From the NCBI RefSeq assembly GCF_002286985.1, contig NZ_NSKC01000004.1, forward strand, positions 307,684 to 371,683: a stretch of DNA of 64,000 nucleotides. Direction: 5' to 3'. Of the stretch, positions 35,485 to 44,206 are shown piece by piece. Both the position numbers and the translations under genes were made by a program. The notes under the pieces were generated by a model that saw nothing but the letters and a program-made list of their open reading frames with translations, was not told the origin of the DNA and made no database searches. Numbering within the stretch: the first letter of the stretch is position 1; each line of letters opens with the position of its first letter. Origin of the DNA: Halorubrum salipaludis (lineage in GTDB: Archaea > Halobacteriota > Halobacteria > Halobacteriales > Haloferacaceae).

Positions 35485-35621
35485 CGATCGTGTCCATGAC
35501 GCCGACGGTGAAAAAACCGGACGTGACCAGCCCGAACGGAAGCGGACGGGGCGCGGAAACCGAACGACGGGCGACCGCCGCGGCCCGCACCGTTAAGTCC
35601 GTCGGGGGGGTTTCAGATCCC

Positions 35622-36203
35622 ATGGACTACTCGCTCGCCATCGAGAACGGGCCGGAAACGATCCCCGGAGGAACCGGGCTCCTCCTCGTTCACCCGAGCA
35701 TCGGCGAGACCGACCGGATCGACACGGACTTCCTGAAGACCGACACCGACGCCTTCCTCGTCGTCTCCACGCGGACCACCGCGCGCGAGGTCGAGCAGAA
35801 GCTGGAGTACTACGACGTCGACGAGACGAAGGCGACCATCCTCGACACGCTCTCCGTGGAACGGGGGTACTCCCGGCGCTCCTCGGACGACGTGTACTAC
35901 GTCTCAGCGCCGGACGACCTCGACGGAGTCGTCGACCGAGTGGAGCGATTCCTCACCGAAAACGAGGGGAAGCGGCGCGTCTCCGTCGACTCGCTCACGG
36001 AGATGGCCTACTACGCCGACGACGACGCGGTGTACGAGGCGGCCGCGGACATCCTCGATCTCCTCGAGGAACACGACGCGGTCGGCATCTTCCACCTCTC
36101 CGAGGAGGTCCACGAGGTCGCGACGCTGGACCGGTTCCGAGAGCTGTTCGAGGGCGTCATCGAGCTCGACGGGGAGGGGAACGTGACCGTCGACGTGAAG
36201 TAG
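35622..36203 (+). CDS. HTR-like (DUF7090-type) RecA-fold protein, 193 aa
   Basis: It starts MDYSLAIENGPETIPGGTGL and follows the RecA/KaiC-like core pattern: LLLVHPSIGETDRIDTDFL, then FLVVSTRTTAREVEQKLEYY. The Walker A lysine is absent. The C-terminal part (about 120-190) is helical. Assigned to the haloarchaeal HTR-like family with caution. An in-frame ATG 44 codons upstream is less likely because the conserved sequence starts at 35622. Confidence 0.72.
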   Translation: MDYSLAIENGPETIPGGTGLLLVHPSIGETDRIDTDFLKTDTDAFLVVSTRTTAREVEQKLEYYDVDETKATILDTLSVERGYSRRSSDDVYYVSAPDDLDGVVDRVERFLTENEGKRRVSVDSLTEMAYYADDDAVYEAAADILDLLEEHDAVGIFHLSEEVHEVATLDRFRELFEGVIELDGEGNVTVDVK

Positions 36204-36237
36204 GGGGCTCCGACGGTCCGACGCCTCAGCTACTCGA

Positions 36238-37122
36238 CTACTCCGACGCCTCGACCAGCGAGGCCACCGTTTTCTCCGCCCACGTCACCGCGTAGGGAGC
36301 GCCGCGGTCGCGGTACGCCGCGGTGTCGAGCGCCGCGAACGGCGCCGGCAGGTCGAGGCCGTGCCGGACCGCCGAGCAGGCGTACTCGGTCGCGCTCGCG
36401 AAGTCGGTCTCGCCGCGGGCGACTTCGCGGGAAAGCTCGCCGAGCCGCCCGTCGAGGCTGTCGCCGGCGTCGACCCACGCGTCGAACAGCCGGGAATGGG
36501 TCCCCTCCCACGACGCGAAGGCGTCGCGGGTGTACAGCCCGACCCAGGCGTCGAACAACGCGGTCGCGATCTGGAACACGTCGCTTGGGCCCAGCCCGGT
36601 CGTGGACGCGCCCGTGTCCGGGTCCGGCCGCCGGATCGCGGCGTCGAGGTCGCGGTAGCGCTCGCCGAAGAAGGGGAGGAAGCTCTCGGGGAGGGAACCC
36701 TCGGAGAGGCCGGAGCCAGCTGTCTCGTCGGGCAACGATCCCGGTGTCGGCTCGACGCCGATCTGGACCAGTCGGTCCGCGATCAGGAACGCGAGGAAGT
36801 CATCTGGAGTCCCTTCTGCTCGGTGTTTGACGAGGACCGCCTGAGGGTCGGTCTGCGTCGTTCGGACGACGGTCCCGTCCCCCGGAAGCCCCACGGTGAA
36901 GGTCGGCCCGGCGTACGCGCGGAGCAGGTCCGGCACCTCCTCGGGAAGCCATTCGACCGGAAACGACGCGGGCGAGAGCCCGTCGACGAACAGGCCGAGG
37001 TCCTCCGCGGCGGCCGGGGGGAGCGTCTCGAAGTCCGCGTCGACGTCGAGCACCGGCGATCCCGGCGCGTGGGCCTCCCGGACCGCATCGAGGTCGTCGT
37101 CGAGCGGACGCGTCGAGAACAT
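36238..37122 (-). CDS. Conserved haloarchaeal protein (DUF7089-type), 294 aa
   Basis: A soluble acidic protein beginning MFSTRPLDDDLDAVREAHAP; the middle part has a region rich in Pro/Thr and the C-terminus is helical. I believe this is the DUF7089 family. No catalytic motif is visible. Its ATG shares one base with the stop codon of a 29-residue membrane microprotein upstream, so the two are coupled. Confidence 0.65.
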   Translation of the reverse strand: MFSTRPLDDDLDAVREAHAPGSPVLDVDADFETLPPAAAEDLGLFVDGLSPASFPVEWLPEEVPDLLRAYAGPTFTVGLPGDGTVVRTTQTDPQAVLVKHRAEGTPDDFLAFLIADRLVQIGVEPTPGSLPDETAGSGLSEGSLPESFLPFFGERYRDLDAAIRRPDPDTGASTTGLGPSDVFQIATALFDAWVGLYTRDAFASWEGTHSRLFDAWVDAGDSLDGRLGELSREVARGETDFASATEYACSAVRHGLDLPAPFAALDTAAYRDRGAPYAVTWAEKTVASLVEASE

Positions 37123-37211
37123 TACGCGAAGACGTACGAGAGAATGATGAGGAGCGACAGGGCGGCCGAAACGCCGACCGTTCCGACGACGATCTTGGTG
37201 GATTTGCTCAT
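37122..37211 (-). CDS. Membrane microprotein, 29 aa
   Basis: The ATG at 37211 encodes MSKSTKIVVGTVGVSAALSL followed by LIILSYVFA: a short basic N-terminus and one membrane helix. The stop TAA shares its last base with the start of the DUF7089-type gene (TAATG), which suggests translational coupling. Similar tiny ORFs precede DUF7089-like genes in haloarchaea by inference only. Too short for ordinary gene finders. Confidence 0.6.
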   Translation of the reverse strand: MSKSTKIVVGTVGVSAALSLLIILSYVFA

Positions 37212-37328
37212 GGGGGACTCTGGGTCCGCGCGTCGTTTAAAGCTATATTTTTCCGCGAGACAGGACCCCGTCTCGTCCGCGAGACGCCACGACATCGCTT
37301 TTATACCTGACCGCCGGATACCCGTAGT

Positions 37329-37742
37329 ATGCGAATCCGTGACGCACTCGAATCGGACGCCGAAGCGCTGGCGACGGCGACCGATCGGCCGCGAGGGGTC
37401 GTGAAGGACATGATCCACGACCGATCGGTTCGCGTCGCGGTGGCGGGGAGCGGAGACGACGACGGCGCAGCTGTCACGGGATTCGTCGCGTTCGACGCGC
37501 GGGGCGAGACCGTACACGTGACCGACTTCGACGGCGACGACGAGGCGATCCGGCGACTGTTCGAGGAGCCCCGTCGGTTCGCTCGACGGGAAGGGATGGG
37601 GGTCGAGGCGGTCGTTCCGAACGACGAGCGCACCGGGGAGATCCTCGAAGGGTCGGGATTCGAACGGGGAGGCCCCGGACCGCGATTCGAGGGGCGCCGG
37701 ACGACCCGATACGTGATCGATCCGGACGACCTGGACGGCTGA
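37329..37742 (+). CDS. GNAT-fold protein, 137 aa
   Basis: It begins MRIRDALESDAEALATATDR, the typical first strand-helix of GNAT acetyltransferases. A core strand VTGFVAFDARGETVHVTDF and a C-terminal LEGSGFERGG strand follow. The acetyl-CoA loop is degenerate (DDEAIRRLFEEPRRFARREG), so catalysis is uncertain. A ttttatacc TATA-like motif lies about 25-30 bases upstream. Confidence 0.65.
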   Translation: MRIRDALESDAEALATATDRPRGVVKDMIHDRSVRVAVAGSGDDDGAAVTGFVAFDARGETVHVTDFDGDDEAIRRLFEEPRRFARREGMGVEAVVPNDERTGEILEGSGFERGGPGPRFEGRRTTRYVIDPDDLDG

Positions 37743-37787
37743 GACCGGGCGTCGGCGAGAACGTACCGTCGATCGAATCGGCTCAGC

Positions 37788-37850
37788 TTCGCGTCAGTCG
37801 AATCGAATCAGTCCGCCGCGTCAGCCGACAGTCCGCCGCGTCAGTCGAAC
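37788..37850. repeat. Short direct repeats spanning the lysC stop
   Basis: The motif cagtccgccgcgtcag occurs twice and cgcgtcagtcgaa recurs, in line with partial duplications of the aspartate kinase 3' end including its TGA (tca on this strand). Confidence 0.7.
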
Positions 37851-39022
37851 CGACCCTGAACGATTTCGAGCGCCTCCTCGCGGTCGTCCCAGTCGACGAA
37901 CACGGCGACGGAGGTCGCGCTCGTGATCAGGTCGATGATGTTGATCCCGTCCTCGGCGAGGGGCGCGATGATCTCCTGGATGACGCCGGACTGGTTCGGG
38001 AGCTCGCCGCCGGTCACCCGGATGACCGCGATCGGATCGGCGACGGTCACGGAGGAGAGCGCCTCGTCGTCGACGACCGCCTCGTGGAGTAGCGCCTCGG
38101 CCGTCTCGGCCACGTCAACGTCGACGTAGAAGGTGACCGAGTCCATTCCGGAGGCGACCGCGTCGATGTTGATCTCCTCCTCGCGGAGCGCGTTCGCGAG
38201 CTGCGAGAGGATGCCCGCGCGGTTCCGGATCGCGCGGCCGGCGATGGTGAGACACGCGAGCGGCTCCTCGCGCATGTCGATCAGGCTCTCGAACTCCCCC
38301 TCGATCCGGGTGCCGCCCCTGAGCAGGTCGCCGTGCTGGTAGTGGACGACCCTGACGGCGAGGTCCTCGTCCTTGTACGAGAGCGCGGACGGCGCCACGA
38401 CTTCCGCGCCGCGGAACGAGAGATTCCGGAGCTCGTCGACCGTGATCCGGCCGACGTTGCGCGCACCCTCGACCACCCGCGGGTCGCCGGTCATCACGCC
38501 CTCGACGTCGGTGACGATCACGACCTCGTCGGCGTCCATGTAGTTACCGAGCATGACCGCGGTGGTGTCGGACCCGCCCCGCCCGAGGGTCGTGACGTTC
38601 CCGTCGTGGTCCTCCGCGAGGAAGCCGGTGATGATGGGGACGACGCCGTCCATCTCGGCGGCGATCTTGCGCGCGCGCTTCTTCGTCTCCTCGACGTCGA
38701 CCTCGCCGAGCTCATTCGTGATGACGGGCCAGTCCGGATGCCCGGGTTCGAGGAAGACCGCGTCGACGTCGCGGACCGAGAGGGCCGCCTTGAGCATCCG
38801 AACGCTGGTCCGCTCGCCCATGGAGACGATCTCGGCGCGGTCGGCGTCGTCCGTCTCGAAGGTGATGTCGTCGAGGAGGTCGTCGGTCGTCGACCCCATC
38901 GCGCTCGCGACGACCGCGATCTCGTGGCCCGCCGCGACCGCGTTCGCGACCGAGTCGGCCGCGCGCTCGATCCGGTCGCCGCTTCCGAGGCTCGTGCCGC
39001 CGAACTTCGCGACTACGCGCAT
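37841..39022 (-). CDS. lysC: Aspartate kinase
   Basis: A 393-residue enzyme, first step of the aspartate family of amino acids. The N-terminal KFGGTSLGSGDRIERAADS has the phosphate-binding loop, and GRGGSDTTAVMLGNYMDADE (about 147-166) is the second signature. Two ACT domains at about 255-390 (RAIRNRAGILSQLANALREE and ELPNQSGVIQEIIAPLAEDG) are regulatory sites for threonine or lysine. ATG 39022 is clear. With thrC it supplies threonine. Confidence 0.95.
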   Translation of the reverse strand: MRVVAKFGGTSLGSGDRIERAADSVANAVAAGHEIAVVASAMGSTTDDLLDDITFETDDADRAEIVSMGERTSVRMLKAALSVRDVDAVFLEPGHPDWPVITNELGEVDVEETKKRARKIAAEMDGVVPIITGFLAEDHDGNVTTLGRGGSDTTAVMLGNYMDADEVVIVTDVEGVMTGDPRVVEGARNVGRITVDELRNLSFRGAEVVAPSALSYKDEDLAVRVVHYQHGDLLRGGTRIEGEFESLIDMREEPLACLTIAGRAIRNRAGILSQLANALREEEINIDAVASGMDSVTFYVDVDVAETAEALLHEAVVDDEALSSVTVADPIAVIRVTGGELPNQSGVIQEIIAPLAEDGINIIDLITSATSVAVFVDWDDREEALEIVQGRFD

Positions 39023-39306
39023 ACGGCCACCTCGCTACCGGCCGACCGCGCGCTGTCGCTCAGTCGAGTCCGTCGGGCGAGCCGAACCGTTCGATGCGAT
39101 CCTTCCGGGAGAGAGAGCGACCGAGACGCTGCACTGAGAGTGTGATCGGTAGACATGGGCGCCCGTAACGGAGGAAGCCGCATAACTGTGTCTTCTTCGA
39201 CAAGGGTCGCCAGACGATCCGGATCGATCGCGAAACGGGGCGCTGCTCGGCGAATTTCGATCGACTGATCGGTGAGAAGGCGGAAAGAAGGACCGAGAGC
39301 GTCAGA

Positions 39307-40110
39307 TCACTCGTCTTGGATGCCCCACGCGTCGGGCATTTCGATGACGTACCGACCGTCCTCCTGGAGCGAGATGATGTACTCCTGCCGGTCGTACAGC
39401 TCCATCAGGTTGAGCTCGTACTTCCCGGGGCTCACGATCCGGATGCTCTCGAACTGCTCGTTGAGCTCGTCGCGGAGATCGTCGATGTCGGGGCGGGGGC
39501 CCTCCGTCTCGGCCGGTGCGTCCGAATCGGGGTCGCCGGAGGCCGGGGCACTCTCGACATCTCGGCTCGCCCGATCGAGCTCGTCCGGCGAGACGACGTC
39601 CGAGCGCGCGCTCGCCTGCGCGACGTTCTCTTCGCTTCGTTCGCGAACGTGTTCCGAGTCCGACCCGTTCGGGTCCGAGCCAGATGGGTTCGGGGTCACG
39701 GACTGATCGTCCGGAGTCCCGGAATCGGGTCGGGGGGATTCGGGGGCGGCAGCGTCGCCGGCAGCGGTGGCGTCGTCGGCAGAAGTGGGGTGACTGTCCG
39801 CGGCAGGCCGGTTATCCGCGGCGGGCTGGCCGTCCGCGGGAGAAGATTGGTGGTCGGTGGGTGACTGGTGGTCGGTGGGAGACTGGCGATCGGTGGGAGA
39901 CTGGCGATCGGTGGGAGACTGGCGATCGGTGGGAGGCGATTGACGGTCGGTAGCCGGCGGTTCGTCCCCGCCGGACGACGGCTGCTCGTCGGCCGTCTCG
40001 CTGGCCGGTTTGAACTGGAACTTGTTCCCGCCGCAGTCCGGACAGCCGGAGAGCATCTCCTTGGAGCCGTCGGGGAACGTGCGACCGCAGGTGGTACACT
40101 GGTGTGGCAT
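39307..40110 (-). CDS. oapC: Origin-associated zinc-ribbon protein (OapC type)
   Basis: A 267-residue protein. The N-terminal zinc ribbon MPHQCTTCGRTFPDGS...LSGCPDCGG is followed by a long low-complexity region with six-residue TDRQSP repeats (18-bp DNA period, 39850-39945) and acidic sequence, then a conserved C-terminal domain (about 200-267) ending DAWGIQDE. It is the third gene of the oap operon next to the replication origin; its ATG directly follows the OapB stop. OapC proteins are reported as origin-associated in Haloarcula; the exact function is not known. Confidence 0.8.
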   Translation of the reverse strand: MPHQCTTCGRTFPDGSKEMLSGCPDCGGNKFQFKPASETADEQPSSGGDEPPATDRQSPPTDRQSPTDRQSPTDRQSPTDHQSPTDHQSSPADGQPAADNRPAADSHPTSADDATAAGDAAAPESPRPDSGTPDDQSVTPNPSGSDPNGSDSEHVRERSEENVAQASARSDVVSPDELDRASRDVESAPASGDPDSDAPAETEGPRPDIDDLRDELNEQFESIRIVSPGKYELNLMELYDRQEYIISLQEDGRYVIEMPDAWGIQDE

Positions 40111-40524
40111 TTACTTGCGGGAGACGAGCGTGCTGATGAGGTTCTCGTCTTTGTGCAGGGTCTCGATCTGGTTGGCCGGACCGATGACGGTGAGCTTCTG
40201 GGTCGACTTGCGGCCCATCAGCTTGTCGAGGAAGCTCTGATCGCCCGCCTCCGCCTTCGGGTACGTCTCGATCTCGATGCCGGTGAAGTCGTCGGGACTG
40301 ATCTCGGTCATCGTCACCTCGATGAGCTTCGACTCCTCGTCGGGCGAGAGCCCCTCTTCGAGGATGACGATGTTGCCGTCACGGACCCCGTCGAGGATGA
40401 GCCGGATCTTCTCCATCCCGGTGAGCCCGTCCATCCGGGCCCCGCTTATCATGTCGATCCGGACCCCGTCGTCGGAGTCGTCCGAGGGAGCGTCGTCGTC
40501 GACGTCTGGGGTTGGGCCCGGCAT
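40111..40524 (-). CDS. oapB: DUF2073 protein (OapB type)
   Basis: A 137-residue DUF2073 protein starting MPGPTPDVDDDAPSDDSDDG. The core (about 20-130) reads RMDGLTGMEKIRLILDGVRD and ILEEGLSPDEESKLIEVTMT. ATG overlaps the stop of oapA by one base. The protein is the partner of the GTPase in most haloarchaea and is found beside oriC1. Its role in origin function has been tested genetically in Haloarcula, to my recollection; molecular activity unknown. Confidence 0.82.
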   Translation of the reverse strand: MPGPTPDVDDDAPSDDSDDGVRIDMISGARMDGLTGMEKIRLILDGVRDGNIVILEEGLSPDEESKLIEVTMTEISPDDFTGIEIETYPKAEAGDQSFLDKLMGRKSTQKLTVIGPANQIETLHKDENLISTLVSRK

Positions 40525-41165
40525 TAGCCGAAGTACTCCGCGATCTTGGTGTACACTTCGTCCATGTTGTCTCCCTCCAGCGCGGACAGCGGGATCGTCT
40601 CGTGTTGCGGGAAGGCGTTCGCGATCTGCTGGACGTCCGATCCGGGGAGGTCCGTCTTGTTCGCGAGGATGAGCGCCGGGAGGTCCTGCGACTCGATGAT
40701 CCCGATGAGCATCGTGTTCACCTGCGTGAACGGATCGGTCGTGGAGTCGAGCACGTAGATGACGCCGTCGACGTCCTCGCGGAGCCAGTGCATCGCCTCG
40801 GCGACGCCCTCGGTCGCCTCGCGGGACCGACGGACGGCGTCGTCCTTCTCCATGTCGTGGTCGAGGAACTCCTTGTAGTCGACCTTCGTCGTCACGCCGG
40901 GCGTGTCGACGATGTCGATGGTGACCTTGCGCCCGTTGCGCTCGATCTCCACGTTCTCCTTCCGGCGCGCCCGCCGGGTTTCGTGTGGAATGTGGCTCTC
41001 CGGCCCGACGGCGTCACCCGTCCAGTCGCGTGCGATCCGATTCGCGAGGGTCGTCTTTCCGGCGTTCGGCGGTCCGTAGATCCCGATCCGCTTGGGTTCG
41101 TCGGCCGCGAACAGCCCGTCGGTGACCCGTGATATGCTGTCTTTAAGATTCGTGAGCAGTCCCAT
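40524..41165 (-). CDS. oapA: Era/Obg-like GTP-binding protein (OapA type)
   Basis: A 213-residue small GTPase. G1 IYGPPNAGKTTL (about 29-40), G3 DTPGVTT (about 87-93) and G4 NKTDL (about 169-173) are all present, and G5 is probably IPLSAL. The N-terminal helix and a C-terminal helix EVYTKIAEYFG complete the fold. It heads the oapABC operon, transcribed away from the origin. Its promoter probably lies at the edge of the origin region near 41200. Confidence 0.85.
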   Translation of the reverse strand: MGLLTNLKDSISRVTDGLFAADEPKRIGIYGPPNAGKTTLANRIARDWTGDAVGPESHIPHETRRARRKENVEIERNGRKVTIDIVDTPGVTTKVDYKEFLDHDMEKDDAVRRSREATEGVAEAMHWLREDVDGVIYVLDSTTDPFTQVNTMLIGIIESQDLPALILANKTDLPGSDVQQIANAFPQHETIPLSALEGDNMDEVYTKIAEYFG

Positions 41166-41560
41166 CCTGACCTCCAGTCCTGTGTTCTCTCCCGGACACT
41201 CTGTGCGGTGTGGTAACGCCCGATACCGGGTATCCAGCGTGTGTTCGGGGAATTACGATAGAATCCACGCCCCTCTCACTTAAGAACTGCGTCAGACACA
41301 GCCGATTTGGCAGTATTCGGGTCGTGCGGTCGTTGAGGGACGTAATATCGAGTGTTTGTTGACTTGATTTTATTTATATATTTTTACCTATATCGGTGGG
41401 AACGTTGGAGATGCCACATATCTGAGTCGAGGGGCGTGATATCGAACGGGCCCACACTCGTTTCTGAGCTGTCGTCCCGAAACTGCCGTCTCGGACGTGC
41501 CGTCCCGTCCGTCTCGTCCGGCTGTCTTCCGACCCCGTTCTGTCACGTTGCTTCCCACGC

Positions 41561-41591
41561 CCTCCCCCACCCCTTCGTTTCGACTGGAGAC
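41561..41591 (-). other. Origin recognition box, left
   Basis: On the reverse strand it reads gtctccagtcgaaacgaagg, then ggtggggg. The dyad followed by a G-rich stretch is the haloarchaeal ORB pattern bound by Orc1/Cdc6. Inverted relative to the box at 41783. Confidence 0.85.
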
Positions 41592-41637
41592 GGCTGTCGG
41601 TGTGGGGTTGGGAACTGTCGGCGGAGGGTCGGATGTT

Positions 41638-41760
41638 CATACCGATCTATATTCTCTTAGTATATACAACATCAACAACAAAATAAACTATAGGGGATTG
41701 TCGAGGGCACTGTTCAAATAGTATAGCAATAAAACCACCGATATATAATAGCAGCTTCTC
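41638..41760. other. AT-rich core, putative duplex unwinding element
   Basis: Contains tattctcttagtatataca and ataaactatagg and continues with aatagtatagcaataaaacc. Its position between two inverted ORBs marks it as the likely site of first unwinding. Confidence 0.75.
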
Positions 41761-41782
41761 TCCCCCTCCCCCACCAAATTCG

Positions 41783-41813
41783 AGTTCCACCCGAAACGAA
41801 GGGGTGGGGGGGT
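41783..41813 (+). other. Origin recognition box, right
   Basis: It reads gttccacccgaaacgaaggg, then gtggggggg. The sequence is nearly the same as the left box in inverted orientation. Confidence 0.87.
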
Positions 41814-42072
41814 CAAAAGGACAAATGACAAGATACGACGTAGAGAAATAGAATGAGAATCAAAAGGCAACGGGAGATTCAGAGACGCCAGATCGGGTCT
41901 TGCTCATTGTTTAACTCAAGAACCGACACCTCCACTTCTCGTCCAACGGTTCCCGGCTATGATTCGATCAGCTACTGTTCCGAGCACTAGCTATCGTCCC
42001 GACCAATCAGTTATCGTCCCAATCACCTAACTCATCTACCCCGTCTCTAGCCCGATCGAATACTCCCTACCG

Positions 42073-42130
42073 TCGTTTCGATCTGGTCACCCGTCATTTC
42101 GATCTGGTCACCCGTCATTTCGATCTGGTC
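42073..42130. repeat. 21-bp direct repeats in the origin region
   Basis: The motif tttcgatctggtc recurs at 42076, 42097 and 42118, separated by acccgtca. The period is 21 bp. Possible additional initiator or regulator sites; unlike ORBs. Confidence 0.75.
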
Positions 42131-42372
42131 TTCGTGATATTGTTAGCGTCCCATCGTTACCGTGATTTCGCCTCCGTAAGTTCGTCACCGATTCCGGCGT
42201 CGATATCTCGTTGACCTCTGACAGAATGGTCAGTTTCGGGTCCAGAGGGCAACACTTTTGTCCCCCCTCTTCATCTGGTTCGACTGCATCAACTGGACAT
42301 ATTCGACCGACTTCGTGGTCGAATATCGTCGTTTCAGGCCGATATACGACATCTGTCGTTGTTGCGCAGGCG

Positions 42373-42396
42373 GTTTCCACCTGAAACAGGGGGGTT
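42373..42396 (+). promoter_or_regulatory. ORB immediately upstream of orc1/cdc6
   Basis: It reads gtttccacctgaaacagggg, then ggtt, ending four bases before the ATG. Its position suggests that Orc1 binding represses its own gene, as well as any origin role. Confidence 0.75.
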
Positions 42397-42399
42397 CCC

Positions 42400-44157
42400 A
42401 TGGACGAAGGAGAGAACACATCCCAGACCGATAAATCAGTGGACGACAGCGGGATCGGCAGAAACCTGTCCAAAACCGATGACCCTGACGACGACACTGA
42501 CCGGACCGATCCCGATCTCGACGAGCCGCCTTCGGATGACCCGACGGAAACGGATTCGATGAAGTCCGATCCGGTAGATTCGGGCTCGGTAGATTCGGGC
42601 TCGGTAGATTCGGGCTCGGTAGATTCGGGCTCGGTAGATTCGGATCAGATTGAATCAAACCCGTCGGCCGACATCAACGACGTATCGACCGACATCGATG
42701 TCGGAAGCGGCGGACGTGACCGGTCTTCGACTGATGTCGACTTCGACGGCGTCGTTCTCGACGACGAAGACGAGAACCAGGGATTGTTCGACGACCTGCT
42801 CTCCGGAGAACCGATATTCGAGAACAAAGAGGTCCTGCGTCCGTCCTACACCCCCCACGAACTCCCCCACCGCAACGACCAGATCAACCGGATGGCGACG
42901 ATCCTCGTCTCCGCACTGCGCGGGGAAACGCCCTCTAACATCCTCATCTACGGGAAGACGGGCACGGGAAAGACGGCCTCCGCGAAGTTCGTCTCCCAGG
43001 AGCTCGAGTCCACCTCACAGAAGTACGACGTACCCTGTGAGGTCGAGTACATCAACTGCGAGGTGACGGACACGCAGTACCGCGTCCTCGCGCAGCTCGC
43101 GAACACCTTCATCGAGGAGAACCAGGCGGTCATCGCGGATCGACTCGACCGATGTCGCGAGCTCCGATCCGGCGCCGTCGACGATCCGAGCGCCCTCGCC
43201 GACACCGAGTTCGCGACTCTCGACGAGCTCGACGCGCGGATCGAGGAGCTCGAAACCGACGCCGACGAGATGGAGGAGGTTCCGATGACCGGCTGGCCCA
43301 CCGACCGCGTCTACTCGACGTTCTTCGAGGCGGTCGACTACCACGAGCGCGTGGTCGTGATCATGCTCGACGAGATCGACAAGCTCGTCGAGAAGAGCGG
43401 GGACGACACCCTCTATAACCTCTCGCGGATGAACTCCGAGCTCGACCGCTCGCGCATCTCGATCATGGGGATCTCGAACGACCTGAAGTTCACCGACTTC
43501 CTCGATCCACGCGTCAAGTCCAGCCTCGGCGAGGAGGAGATCGTCTTCCCGCCGTACGACGCGAACCAGCTCCGCGACATCCTCCAGCACCGCGCCGATA
43601 TCGCGTTCAAACAGGACGCGCTCACCGACGACGTGATCCCCCTCTGTGCGGCGTTCGCCGCGCAGGAACACGGCGACGCCCGCCGTGCGCTCGACCTGCT
43701 CCGGACTGCGGGCGAGCTCGCCGAGCGCTCGCAGGCCGAGATCGTCGCCGAAAAACACGTCCGGCAGGCCCAGGACAAGATCGAACTCGACCGCGTCGTC
43801 GAGGTCGTCCGAACCCTCCCGACTCAGAGCAAGATCGTCCTGTTCGCGGTGATCCTCTTGGAGAAGAACGGGGTTCACAACATCAACACCGGCGAGGTGT
43901 TCAACATCTACAAGCGGCTCTGCGAGGAGATCGACGCCGACGTGCTCACCCAGCGCCGCGTCACCGACCTCATCAGCGAGCTCGACATGCTCGGGATCGT
44001 CAACGCCGTCGTCGTCTCGAAGGGACGCTACGGCCGCACGAAGGAGATGGGCCTGTCGGTCCCCGTCGAGGAAACCGAGGCCGTCCTCCTGTCCGACTCC
44101 CGGCTCGGCGATATCGAGAACGCACAGCCGTTCGTGCAGGCCCGATTCGACAACTGA
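42400..44157 (+). CDS. orc1: Orc1/Cdc6 replication initiator
   Basis: A 585-residue AAA+ initiator that recognises ORBs and loads MCM. The Asp/Ser-rich N-terminal extension (about 1-130) contains GSVDS repeats with a 15-bp DNA period (42570-42642). The AAA+ domain follows with Walker A IYGKTGTGKTAS (about 182-193) and Walker B VIMLDEIDKL (about 320-329). The winged-helix DNA-binding domain occupies about 480-585. Most haloarchaeal Orc1 proteins at oriC1 are shorter, the N-terminal extension accounting for the difference. It is adjacent to the origin and preceded by an ORB. Confidence 0.95.
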   Translation: MDEGENTSQTDKSVDDSGIGRNLSKTDDPDDDTDRTDPDLDEPPSDDPTETDSMKSDPVDSGSVDSGSVDSGSVDSGSVDSDQIESNPSADINDVSTDIDVGSGGRDRSSTDVDFDGVVLDDEDENQGLFDDLLSGEPIFENKEVLRPSYTPHELPHRNDQINRMATILVSALRGETPSNILIYGKTGTGKTASAKFVSQELESTSQKYDVPCEVEYINCEVTDTQYRVLAQLANTFIEENQAVIADRLDRCRELRSGAVDDPSALADTEFATLDELDARIEELETDADEMEEVPMTGWPTDRVYSTFFEAVDYHERVVVIMLDEIDKLVEKSGDDTLYNLSRMNSELDRSRISIMGISNDLKFTDFLDPRVKSSLGEEEIVFPPYDANQLRDILQHRADIAFKQDALTDDVIPLCAAFAAQEHGDARRALDLLRTAGELAERSQAEIVAEKHVRQAQDKIELDRVVEVVRTLPTQSKIVLFAVILLEKNGVHNINTGEVFNIYKRLCEEIDADVLTQRRVTDLISELDMLGIVNAVVVSKGRYGRTKEMGLSVPVEETEAVLLSDSRLGDIENAQPFVQARFDN

Positions 44158-44206
44158 GGCGCCTTGACCTTGATCCGGGCCTTCTGCTTTCTCTCCCGAT
44201 TTCGCT

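Larger units (their letters stand above)
41166..42399. other. oriC1: Replication origin region (oriC1 type)
   Basis: A 1.2-kb gene-free region between oapA and orc1/cdc6. It has markedly lower GC than the surroundings, two inverted ORB elements (41561-41591 on the minus strand, 41783-41813 on the plus strand) flanking an AT-rich core at 41638-41760, another AT-rich segment at 41350-41400, a third ORB next to the orc1 start, and 21-bp repeats at 42073-42130. This arrangement is that of known haloarchaeal oriC1 origins. Confidence 0.88.

Noticed and set aside
39200..39306. Possible tRNA or small RNA between lysC and oapC
   Set aside because: No cloverleaf or conserved T-loop motif (ttcgaatcc type) was found here or in other spacers.
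41352..41721. Short open frames within the origin region
   Set aside because: Low-complexity or AT-rich translations without a supporting promoter; they overlap ORBs and the AT-rich core.
42400..42660. Orc1 starting further downstream, after the repeats
   Set aside because: ATG 42400 is directly after an ORB and in frame with the whole protein. No better start with a promoter is visible, though an internal start cannot be fully excluded.
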